NCBI GenBank assembly: GCA_937952455.1
Contig: CALFYU010000398.1
Span: forward strand, 1-5,643
Source: an uncultured Planctomycetaceae bacterium
GTDB lineage: Bacteria > Planctomycetota > Planctomycetia > Planctomycetales > Planctomycetaceae
DNA length: 5,643 bases
Direction of reading: 5' to 3'
Of the stretch, positions 1 to 5,643 are shown piece after piece. Position 1 is the stretch's first letter, and each line of letters opens with the position of its first letter. The notes under the pieces were generated by a model, which saw only the letters and a program-made list of their open reading frames with translations, was not told the origin of the DNA and did no database searches. The translations under genes and the position numbers were made by a program.

Positions 1-34
1 TGGCCAGAAAACGACTCTCGCTGTCCTATTATTA

Positions 35-445
35 TCAGCCCCACACTACAATGATGCCGCCCATAATCGTTAGCAACACCACGCGATACCCGGCCTGTAT
101 CAGAAACAATTCCAGCGGATTGCCGCTGAACAGGTAATCAGAAAACATCGAAGTCGCCACAATTCCCACGCCCAAAATCAGACCGAGTCGCGCACCGCGA
201 TAGAGCGTCGGGTCCCCCAAGGCATTGATCAACACCCCCAGTATGATCGCCGTGAAGAATGTGGTCAAAACGGTCAGCGTCATAGCCACAGCCGGGCTGC
301 CCAGGTCGTTCATTGACTTGCCAATCGCCGCCAGCCAGGCCCGGCCGAACCCGGAGGGTGAATACCACCAACCGCCAAGTACAAAACTGGCAAGCGTGGC
401 CACCAACACCGCCAGATAGTTAACGTGCGAAATATGGTAGTACAT
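35..445 (-). CDS. DUF1761 family small integral membrane protein
   Basis: This is a 136-residue, strongly hydrophobic protein of unknown function. The N-terminal pattern (Asn9-Tyr-Leu-Ala-Val, then Gly-Gly-Trp-Trp-Tyr-Ser-Pro at 24-30, then Phe-Gly-x-x-Trp at 33-37) is the hallmark of the DUF1761 family. The C-terminal Gln-Ala-Gly-Tyr (117-120) and Ile-Met-Gly-Gly (127-130) also fit. Four membrane helices are visible, at about 10-28, 52-75, 86-103 and 112-135, with short loops, so the protein should sit in the inner membrane. Length is normal for the family. The ATG start at 445 is preceded by a GGAG Shine-Dalgarno sequence (complement of 455-458) at 9 nt, which supports it. The gene follows the methyltransferase on the same strand after 138 bp, so cotranscription is possible but not shown. 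No catalytic residues are recognisable and no biochemical role should be assigned. I am confident of the gene and family, not of any function. Confidence 0.88.
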   Translation of the reverse strand: MYYHISHVNYLAVLVATLASFVLGGWWYSPSGFGRAWLAAIGKSMNDLGSPAVAMTLTVLTTFFTAIILGVLINALGDPTLYRGARLGLILGVGIVATSMFSDYLFSGNPLELFLIQAGYRVVLLTIMGGIIVVWG

Positions 446-583
446 CGATCACCACTCCGCGGAAAATAGTGCAAACAAGAATGGAAACCCCGGTCCATCA
501 CCATTACATAACCTGACTGAGCCGTTCGAGCAAGGATCGAGTGCCGCAATACAGGCGGAACGGCTATGAATATCGATCCCCCA

Positions 584-1540
584 TCACATGTCGCCCGACG
601 CAAATGCGGCCGCCAGCCGTCGAATGTGTTCCGGACGAGTGCGGCAGCATCCGCCGATAAGGCTGGCCCCGGCCCCCCGCCACCGCATCGCCGCGCGTGC
701 GAACTCGTCACTGTCGGCGGTCCCGATCCAGCATCGTCGCTGCGCGTCCCAACGTTCTCCCGAATTGGGATACACCACGATGGGCTTGTTTGTGGTTTCT
801 CGCAGTTGCGCAATCAGCGGCTCCACAAATTGCGGCGCCGTGCAATTGAGGCCGATCGCCACGACTTGTTTCACTTCGTCGAGCAATTGCCCGCAGGCCG
901 CGATCGGTTCGCCGTGACAGGTGTGCCCGGAATCACGGCAGGAGAAACTGAGCCAGACTGGCATCTCGGGCACGTCGGCCAGTGCCGGCAATAGTGCCTC
1001 GGCTTCAAGCAGCGAGGGGATCGTCTCGCAGGCCAATAAATCAGCGCCGCTGCCCGCCAGCCGCTCAATCCGTTCTCGATGAAAGTCAGTCAACTGCGTG
1101 CGATTCAACCCGTAGTCGCCGGTGTATTCAGACCCGTCGTGGCGATAGGCTCCATAAGGGCCGATGGAAGCGGCGATCAACGCAGGCGGCCGTGAGGCGC
1201 TTCGCTGTGGATCAGTTTCCCAAAGTCGCCGCGCTTCCGCCGCCAGTTCGACGGCGCGATCCAATAGCTCCCCCGCCTGCTGTTGATTCATCCCCGCGGC
1301 CATCAACCCCGGATAGGTCGCTTGGTACGTCGCCGTAATCAGGCAATCAGCGCCGGCCCGCAGATAATCCAGATGCAACTGCCGGATCGCCTCCGGGTGC
1401 TCCCGCAACACGCGCGCCGACCACAGCGGTCCGGAAACGTCAAACCCCCGTTGCTCCAACTCCGTGGCCAATGCCCCGTCCAGAATCAACGGTCGCCGCC
1501 CGTGCAGCCTTTCCAACGTGTCCCCTACGGCAGAACTCAT
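584..1540 (-). CDS. mmuM: Homocysteine S-methyltransferase (MmuM type)
   Basis: The 318-residue protein belongs to the cobalamin-independent, zinc-dependent homocysteine S-methyltransferase family. By family knowledge these enzymes move a methyl group from S-methylmethionine or S-adenosylmethionine to homocysteine, giving methionine, in the cytoplasm. The N-terminus has the family signature Asp21-Gly-Ala-Leu-Ala-Thr-Glu-Leu. The zinc ligands are visible: Cys233 in GLNCT, and Cys298-Cys299 in GGCCRT near the C-terminus. Length matches E. coli MmuM (about 310 aa), so the protein is complete. The frame stays open upstream to 1699, but the arginine-rich extra residues look unlike the family. I chose ATG 1540, which has a G-rich stretch just upstream and begins a few residues before the conserved core. 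A second ATG at 1576 overlaps a TATAAT box and is unlikely. The methyl donor cannot be read from sequence; another thiol acceptor or methyl donor within the family is possible. No methionine or S-methylmethionine transport gene is in view. Confidence 0.9.
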   Translation of the reverse strand: MSSAVGDTLERLHGRRPLILDGALATELEQRGFDVSGPLWSARVLREHPEAIRQLHLDYLRAGADCLITATYQATYPGLMAAGMNQQQAGELLDRAVELAAEARRLWETDPQRSASRPPALIAASIGPYGAYRHDGSEYTGDYGLNRTQLTDFHRERIERLAGSGADLLACETIPSLLEAEALLPALADVPEMPVWLSFSCRDSGHTCHGEPIAACGQLLDEVKQVVAIGLNCTAPQFVEPLIAQLRETTNKPIVVYPNSGERWDAQRRCWIGTADSDEFARAAMRWRGAGASLIGGCCRTRPEHIRRLAAAFASGDM

Positions 1541-1574
1541 GCGCCGCCCCCCGTTTTTTATTGCGGTTTGCTGC

Positions 1575-1580
1575 ATTATA
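1575..1580 (-). promoter_or_regulatory. Putative -10 box of the mmuM promoter
   Basis: The minus strand reads a perfect TATAAT here, with a TG two bases upstream of it (TGGATATAAT), resembling an extended -10 element. Transcription would start near 1568, leaving a short leader of about 28 nt before the ATG at 1540. No good -35 hexamer is seen 16-18 bp upstream (the region near 1598-1603 reads GCCCTC), so the call rests on the -10 alone. Confidence 0.4.
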
Positions 1581-1751
1581 TCCAGTAACCATCCGGCGAG
1601 GGCATGCCCCCCTAGCGACGACTTCGCCCGGGGCCATACGACTCGTCGGCCAGCCTGAAAGTGACGTTTTCCCGCCACCCGCCGAGAAGGTCTCGCCAAC
1701 TTGATCTTTGCCCGTTACAATGACATCGGGACCAGCAATCTGCGGTACCGA

Positions 1752-1796
1752 CGTTTCCCGGTTGACGCGACGACCTCGGAAGCGGCGTTTCCCGGT
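1752..1796. repeat. Direct repeat CGTTTCCCGGT, two exact copies
   Basis: The 11-mer CGTTTCCCGGT occurs at 1752-1762 and again at 1786-1796, 34 bp apart start to start. A related CGTTTTCCCG lies at 1665-1674. The position upstream of the oxidoreductase operon would suit a regulator binding site, but no regulator is known to me for this motif, so function is inference. Confidence 0.45.
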
Positions 1797-1810
1797 GCAC
1801 ATGGGGAACG
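1786..1810. repeat. Imperfect inverted repeat (possible operator or leader hairpin)
   Basis: CGTTTCCC (1786-1793) faces GGGGAACG (1803-1810). Seven of eight positions pair as DNA. As plus-strand RNA, allowing G-U pairs, it forms a 9-bp stem with a 7-nt loop (1795-1801). The left arm is the second copy of the direct repeat. No run of T follows, so it is not an intrinsic terminator. It lies about 170 bp before the downstream ATG and could be an operator or part of a leader. Confidence 0.35.
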
Positions 1811-1953
1811 CGACTCGACTAAGCGATCAAGAAGAGCGCCTGCAAATAGAGGAGCCGGATATCAGTTTATAGCCCAGGTTGGCATCGTTTGATGTAATCC
1901 AAATCCGGAAAGTTGCCCATATCTCCAGCGGCACGATTCCGGACGATTCATTC

Positions 1954-1964
1954 AAGGGAAGGGG
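1954..1964 (+). promoter_or_regulatory. Ribosome-binding site of the first PFOR gene
   Basis: The purine-rich AAGGGAAGGGG lies 11 nt before ATG 1976 and supports that start over the more upstream TTG at 1913. An in-frame GTG at 1967 (three codons upstream of the ATG) would also sit at a workable distance from AAGGGA (1954-1959), so a start three residues longer cannot be ruled out. Confidence 0.6.
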
Positions 1965-1975
1965 ATGTGGCATTT

Positions 1976-3967
1976 ATGGCTACGGATGCGTTAGATCGTA
2001 CGACCGGTACCCCGGATGAACAACACGAAGAACCGAAGTTTCAGTATCCCGGAATTCCCACCACGTGTGACGGGGCTGAAGCGGTCGTTTGGGTTGAGAC
2101 GAGGATATCCCAAGGGTCGGGAGCATACCCGATCACCAGTTCCACGACGATGGGCAGCGGGTTCAACTCCGCCATGATGAACGGCACCCCTAACATGTGG
2201 GGCGACCAGTTGGTCTTCGTCGAACCGGAAAGCGAACATTCGGCCGCCTCGTTTTGCGAAGGCTTCGCCGTCGCCGGCGGACGGGTCACGAACTTCACAT
2301 CGGGACAGGGCTTAGTCCTGATGAAGGAAGTGCTCTACACCATCTCCGGCAAACGCCTGCCCGTGGTGTTCAACATCGGTGCCCGTGCGCTGACCAGTCA
2401 AAGCCTCAACGTCCACGCCGGGCACGACGACGTGATGAGTGTCGCCGACTGCGGCTGGGGCATCCTGTTCGGTCGCAACGCCCAGGAAGCGGGCGATTTG
2501 TGTCTCATCTGCCGCCGCGCCGCCGAGGCCTCCGCCACGCCCTTCTTAAACGTGCAAGATGGTTTCTTGACAACGCACACTGTCGAGTCCGTCCGGCTTC
2601 CCGAAGAAGAGTTCATGAAGGAATACATCGGCAAGCCGGAAGACAAGCTGACCAATTTGATGGATACCGACAATCCGCTCATGTCGGGCGTCGTGCAAAA
2701 CCAAGATTCCTACATGAAGGGAAAATTGGCCCAGAGGTGGTATTACGACCAGGTCGAACCGGCGCTCGAAGAGGCCTTCGCCGAGTTCTATCGCAACACA
2801 GGCCGCAAGTACGACTTCGTCGACGCCTATCGTTGCGAAGACGCCGAGTACATTCTGGTCGGCATCGGCTCCTACATGGAAACGGCGCAAACCACGATTG
2901 ATTACCTCCGCGACGTGAAGGGCATTAAGGCGGGCTGTTTGAACGTCTATTGTTTCCGCCCCTTCCCCTCGCGACGGATTGTCGAGGTACTCAAGGACTG
3001 CAAGGCGTTTTCGGTGATTGAACGCATGGACGATCCGCTCTCGACCACGGGCAACCACCTGACCCGCGAGATCAAGGCGGCGTTCTGCGACGCGATGACC
3101 GGCCAAAACGGCGTCGAAAAAATCGACCGCATCCCCAAGGTGTATCATGGGGCAGCCGGGTTGGGCAGCCGCGACGTTCGTCCCGGCGACATTATCGCCA
3201 TCTTCGACAACATGATGACCGACTCGCAGGACTTCTTTTCGGTCGGCATCAAACATTCCACGGCGCTCGAAGTGAAGGAAGACCCCGATTTGCGCCCCAC
3301 CGGCGCATTTTCGATGCGGGGCCACTCCGTCGGCGGATTTGGCTCGGTGACCACCAATAAGGTCATCGCCACGATCGGCGGACAGGTCTTCGGCAAGGAC
3401 GTGCAAGCCTATCCCAAATACGGCTCGGAAAAGAAAGGACTTCCGACGACGTACTATCTGACGATCGCCGATTCGCACATCTACTCACACAGCGAACTGG
3501 AATACGTCGACCTCGTCGTGCTCAACGACACCAATGCCATGATCAGCGGCAATCCGCTCAAGGGCATGGTCGACGGGGGGGCGATTGTCATGCAAAGCCC
3601 GTACTCCGAGCCGGCTGACGTCTGGAAACGGATCCCCCTACACCACAAGAAGACCATTCAAGAGAAAAACTTGCATCTGCATTTCCTAGACATGGTCAGT
3701 ATCGCCCGCGACGTGGCATCGGTAGCCGACTTGGAAATGCGGATGCAGGGAATCGTCTTGCTGGGGGCCTTTCTGAGGTTGACTCCCTATGCCCAGGACG
3801 CCGCCATGACCGACGAAGAAGTCTACGAAGGCGTGGAAAAGGCGCTGCGCAAGTACTTCGGCAAACGGGGCGAACAGGTCGTGCAGGACAACTTGACCTG
3901 CGTCAAGCGGGGTTACAGCGAAATGCGCGAAGTTCCCCGGGAGATCATCGGCAACGGGCACGCCTGA
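1976..3967 (+). CDS. porA: Split pyruvate:ferredoxin oxidoreductase, N-terminal subunit (domains I-III)
   Basis: The 663-residue protein is the N-terminal half of a NifJ-type 2-oxoacid:ferredoxin oxidoreductase, which oxidatively decarboxylates pyruvate with CoA to acetyl-CoA and CO2, passing electrons to ferredoxin or flavodoxin in the cytoplasm. Domain I (about 25-280) carries YPITSSTTM at 51-59 and TSGQG near 108-112. Thr54, Glu87 and Arg137 have the same spacing (33 and 50 residues) as active-site Thr31, Glu64 and Arg114 of the Desulfovibrio africanus enzyme. Domain II (about 285-420) is transketolase-C-like, with FRPFPS at 327-332. Domain III (about 440-640) is the gamma domain, with GHSVGGFGS at 449-457. 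The protein then stops, where one-chain enzymes of about 1,170-1,230 aa continue into the iron-sulfur part encoded by the next gene. The ATG at 1976 is preferred for its ribosome-binding site and because upstream residues look non-homologous. The domain order alpha-II-gamma differs from the gamma-alpha order of KorA-type fusions. Pyruvate is the likely substrate; another 2-oxoacid is possible. The symbol is a functional label. Confidence 0.9.
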   Translation: MATDALDRTTGTPDEQHEEPKFQYPGIPTTCDGAEAVVWVETRISQGSGAYPITSSTTMGSGFNSAMMNGTPNMWGDQLVFVEPESEHSAASFCEGFAVAGGRVTNFTSGQGLVLMKEVLYTISGKRLPVVFNIGARALTSQSLNVHAGHDDVMSVADCGWGILFGRNAQEAGDLCLICRRAAEASATPFLNVQDGFLTTHTVESVRLPEEEFMKEYIGKPEDKLTNLMDTDNPLMSGVVQNQDSYMKGKLAQRWYYDQVEPALEEAFAEFYRNTGRKYDFVDAYRCEDAEYILVGIGSYMETAQTTIDYLRDVKGIKAGCLNVYCFRPFPSRRIVEVLKDCKAFSVIERMDDPLSTTGNHLTREIKAAFCDAMTGQNGVEKIDRIPKVYHGAAGLGSRDVRPGDIIAIFDNMMTDSQDFFSVGIKHSTALEVKEDPDLRPTGAFSMRGHSVGGFGSVTTNKVIATIGGQVFGKDVQAYPKYGSEKKGLPTTYYLTIADSHIYSHSELEYVDLVVLNDTNAMISGNPLKGMVDGGAIVMQSPYSEPADVWKRIPLHHKKTIQEKNLHLHFLDMVSIARDVASVADLEMRMQGIVLLGAFLRLTPYAQDAAMTDEEVYEGVEKALRKYFGKRGEQVVQDNLTCVKRGYSEMREVPREIIGNGHA

Positions 3968-3980
3968 TTGGCGTTGCCCG
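3955..3980 (+). other. Stem-loop spanning the stop codon between the two PFOR genes
   Basis: CGGGCACGCC (3955-3964) pairs with GGCGTTGCCCG (3970-3980), leaving one bulged T at 3974. This gives a 10-bp GC-rich stem with a 5-nt loop, TGATT, and the stop codon TGA (3965-3967) sits in the loop. A weaker 5-bp stem (3981-3985 with 3994-3998) follows at once. There is no T tract, so it is not a standard intrinsic terminator. It may stabilise the upstream mRNA or tune the ratio of the two subunits; that is inference. Confidence 0.5.
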
Positions 3981-4056
3981 CGCCGGCAGAATTCGGCGGG
4001 CCTTCCTCGCGGCCAGACATTTCCAACAATTCAAAATTCCCCGTCAATCGAGATTG

Positions 4057-4063
4057 AAAGGGA
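4057..4063 (+). promoter_or_regulatory. Ribosome-binding site of the second PFOR gene
   Basis: AAAGGGA lies 6 nt before ATG 4070. This gives the downstream gene its own translation start and shows that the break from the upstream gene is not a simple frameshift of one long frame. Confidence 0.6.
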
Positions 4064-4069
4064 CCTCCC

Positions 4070-5643
4070 ATGGCGACTGTTGATGATACCGCCACCGCCA
4101 ACATGAACGCGGCCAGCGAACGGGATCCGCACAACAATAACTGCTACGGCACACTGGTCGATTCCCCCTATCGCAACGTCGACTTGCCGATCCTGGACGT
4201 CAATGATTTCAACGACCGGATCATTCACGGCTACGAAGAAGGGATCGCCGAAAAGTCTTTGCCGGCCGACCTGACGACGGCACGGTCGTTGATTCCCGCC
4301 GGCACTGCCACGCTCCGCGATTTCAGTTACGTCGCGCCGGAAATTCCCGAATACATTATGGAGAACTGCACCGGCTGTATGGATTGCGTGACGCAGTGCC
4401 CGGATACGGCGATCCTCGGTAAGGTCCTCGCGGAATCAACGCTGGAAAAGAAATTGGCGGACATTGCCGATGACGCCGACCGCGGCATGTTCGAGAAACA
4501 ATGGTCCAAGACACGCAAGTACTACGAGGGACCGCAAAAGAAGGGCCAGGAAGGGGGCCGCTTCGCGATCATTATCGATCCCAGCAAATGCAAAGGCTGC
4601 GCGGAGTGCGTGACGGTCTGCGACGACTTGGCGCTGAAGATGGTGCCCAAGACTGAGCAGGTGATGACTGACATCCGCAAAAGTCACCGCTTGTTTAAAA
4701 ACGTCGGACCATCAGACGAGTCCTACATCAACGACAACCTGTTGATCGATATGATGCTCAAGGAAAAGACGCATATCTACACCGGCGGCGCCGGTTCTTG
4801 CGCCGGCTGCGGTGAAGGGACCGCGCTGCGGATGCTCTGCTCCGCCACGGGAAACATGTACGGTGACAAATGGGGCATCGCCGCCGCCACCGGCTGCAAC
4901 ACGGTCTATACCTCGACCTACCCTTATAATCCCTATCTCGTTCCCTGGACCAATTCGCTGTTTGAAAACGTGGCTGCTGATGCGATGGGCATCCGTAGCC
5001 GCTGGGACCAAATGGGGTGGCACGACCGTCCGCTGTGGTGCGTGGGGGGTGACGGCGCGATGTTCGACATCGGCTTTCAATCGCTCTCGCGAATGTTGGC
5101 CTCGGGCATGAACATCAAAGTCTTCGTGCTCGACACGCAGGTCTACTCTAACACCGGCGGACAGGCCTCCACCGCCACTTATACCGGCCAGAACACGAAA
5201 ATGAGTTTGCACGGCAAAGCGCATGCCGGCAAACAGGAGCGCCGCAAGGAAATCGCACAGATTGCCATGATGCATCCGCGGACCTATGTCGCGCAGACGA
5301 CGTGTGCCCACACCAACCACTTCTACAAAGCGGTGCTGGGGGCGCTGGAGTTCCAGGGACCGGCGGTCATCAACTGTTACACGACTTGCCAACCCGAACA
5401 CGGCGTCGCCGACAACATGGCCTCGGACCAGGCGCGCCTGGCGGTCGACACCCGCGCATTCCCAATCTTGATCTACGACCCCAGCAAGGGGGATACAATC
5501 AAATCCCGCTTGTCGCTGCAGGGCAACCCCGCCGTCAAAGACGATTGGTGGACGAATCCCAAAACCAAGGAGGTCGTCGACTTCATCGACTTCTGCCGCA
5601 GCGAAGGACGCTTTGCCAAGCACTTCGACCGCGACGGCAACCC
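4070..5643 (+). CDS. porB: Split pyruvate:ferredoxin oxidoreductase, C-terminal subunit (Fe-S and TPP domains), cut by window edge
   Basis: The frame is open from ATG 4070 to the right edge (524 residues seen, no stop), so the gene is partial at its 3' end. It is the C-terminal half of a NifJ-type enzyme. Residues 1-63 are a polar stretch I do not recognise. Residues 64-98 match the linker region, with IPAGTATLRDF in place of the usual GT...EKR segment. A ferredoxin-like domain follows, with two [4Fe-4S] motifs: Cys100-103-106-110 then Pro, and Cys174-177-180-184. The thiamine-diphosphate domain (about 236-465) has Cys244 and Cys247 (CAGCGEG), Cys276 (ATGCN) and Cys440 (before QPEHG) as likely ligands of the proximal cluster. 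It also has GGDG at 326-329 and YSNTGGQ at 359-365; Asn361 is the likely magnesium/diphosphate ligand. It should pair with the upstream subunit to complete the active site and carry electrons to ferredoxin or flavodoxin. The tail (GRFAKHF at 513-519) looks close to a C-terminus. The symbol is a functional label. Confidence 0.9.
   Translation, partial: MATVDDTATANMNAASERDPHNNNCYGTLVDSPYRNVDLPILDVNDFNDRIIHGYEEGIAEKSLPADLTTARSLIPAGTATLRDFSYVAPEIPEYIMENCTGCMDCVTQCPDTAILGKVLAESTLEKKLADIADDADRGMFEKQWSKTRKYYEGPQKKGQEGGRFAIIIDPSKCKGCAECVTVCDDLALKMVPKTEQVMTDIRKSHRLFKNVGPSDESYINDNLLIDMMLKEKTHIYTGGAGSCAGCGEGTALRMLCSATGNMYGDKWGIAAATGCNTVYTSTYPYNPYLVPWTNSLFENVAADAMGIRSRWDQMGWHDRPLWCVGGDGAMFDIGFQSLSRMLASGMNIKVFVLDTQVYSNTGGQASTATYTGQNTKMSLHGKAHAGKQERRKEIAQIAMMHPRTYVAQTTCAHTNHFYKAVLGALEFQGPAVINCYTTCQPEHGVADNMASDQARLAVDTRAFPILIYDPSKGDTIKSRLSLQGNPAVKDDWWTNPKTKEVVDFIDFCRSEGRFAKHFDRDGN

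Larger units (their letters stand above)
1541..1975. other. Divergent intergenic region without a convincing gene
   Basis: These 435 bp separate the divergent mmuM and first oxidoreductase genes. Short open frames exist on both strands, but they are arginine- and proline-rich, overlap each other and have no recognisable domain, so I treat them as chance. The region holds the mmuM TATAAT box near its left end, three near-copies of a CGTTTCCCG motif (1665-1810), and a pair of ACGATTC heptamers 10 bp apart (1933-1949) just before the ribosome-binding site of the plus-strand gene. I could not find a convincing -35/-10 pair or a sigma-54 site for the plus-strand operon. Confidence 0.6.

Noticed and set aside
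503..533. Possible minus-strand promoter for the DUF1761 gene (TTGCTC, then TATGTAAT)
   Set aside because: Both hexamers match the consensus poorly, or the spacing is 19 bp for the better -10, so it is not better than chance.
520..565. 8-bp inverted repeat AGCCGTTC / GAACGGCT between mmuM and the DUF1761 gene
   Set aside because: The loop is 30 nt and no T tract follows on either strand, so a terminator cannot be supported. It is kept only as a possible weak regulatory site.
1440..1802. Small minus-strand open frame extending from the intergenic region into mmuM
   Set aside because: It overlaps mmuM in another frame, has an arginine- and glycine-rich composition, and shows no family resemblance.
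1880..1896. Possible sigma-54 site (TTGGCATCGTTTGATG)
   Set aside because: The GG is present, but the required GC about 10 bp downstream is missing (TG instead).
1913..1975. Longer TTG start for the first PFOR gene
   Set aside because: The 21 added residues do not resemble the family, and a purine-rich ribosome-binding site lies within that stretch, just before ATG 1976.
2546..3478. 310-codon open frame on the minus strand
   Set aside because: It is antisense to the first PFOR gene, and its length follows from the codon bias of that gene. There is no domain or ribosome-binding site to support it.
3968..4069. Frameshift explanation for the split PFOR
   Set aside because: The second gene has its own ribosome-binding site and about 60 extra N-terminal residues, and the gap sequence does not encode NifJ-like linker residues. 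A sequencing frameshift is therefore unlikely.
4712..5623. 303-codon open frame on the minus strand
   Set aside because: It is antisense to the second PFOR gene, whose plus-strand frame encodes clear Fe-S and thiamine-diphosphate motifs across the same bases. The antisense protein has no recognisable domain.

Overview
This window is a stretch of a moderately GC-rich bacterial chromosome carrying ordinary metabolic genes. It has no sign of mobile elements, CRISPR arrays, or tRNA or rRNA genes. The best guess for the host is a Planctomycetota-like bacterium. That guess rests on general resemblance of the two oxidoreductase proteins and the gene style, is low confidence, and cannot be proven without a search.

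Left half, minus strand: positions 35-445 encode a small four-helix membrane protein of the DUF1761 family. Upstream of it on the same strand, positions 584-1540 encode a homocysteine S-methyltransferase (MmuM type) with all three zinc-binding cysteines. A clean TATAAT box lies just upstream of the methyltransferase and helps fix its start. Positions 1541-1975 are a 435-bp divergent intergenic region with no convincing gene. It contains short repeated motifs (a CGTTTCCCGG element in three near-copies, one inside an inverted repeat) that could be regulatory.

Right half, plus strand: two adjacent genes together encode a pyruvate:ferredoxin/flavodoxin oxidoreductase (PFOR) of the NifJ architecture, split into two polypeptides. 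The first (1976-3967, 663 aa) carries domains I-III: the thiamine-diphosphate pyrimidine-side domain, the transketolase-C-like domain and the gamma/CoA-side domain. The second (4070 to beyond the right edge, at least 524 aa) carries the linker region, a two-[4Fe-4S] ferredoxin domain, and the catalytic thiamine-diphosphate domain with ligands for the proximal cluster. The break falls at the domain III/IV boundary of the one-chain enzyme. The two genes are separated by 102 bp containing a strong stem-loop that spans the first stop codon. Together they should form an alpha-gamma / delta-beta complex that oxidises pyruvate (or a related 2-oxoacid) to acetyl-CoA and CO2 and reduces ferredoxin or flavodoxin.

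The most notable point is the split, compact PFOR. I found no clear evidence of a wholly new system.
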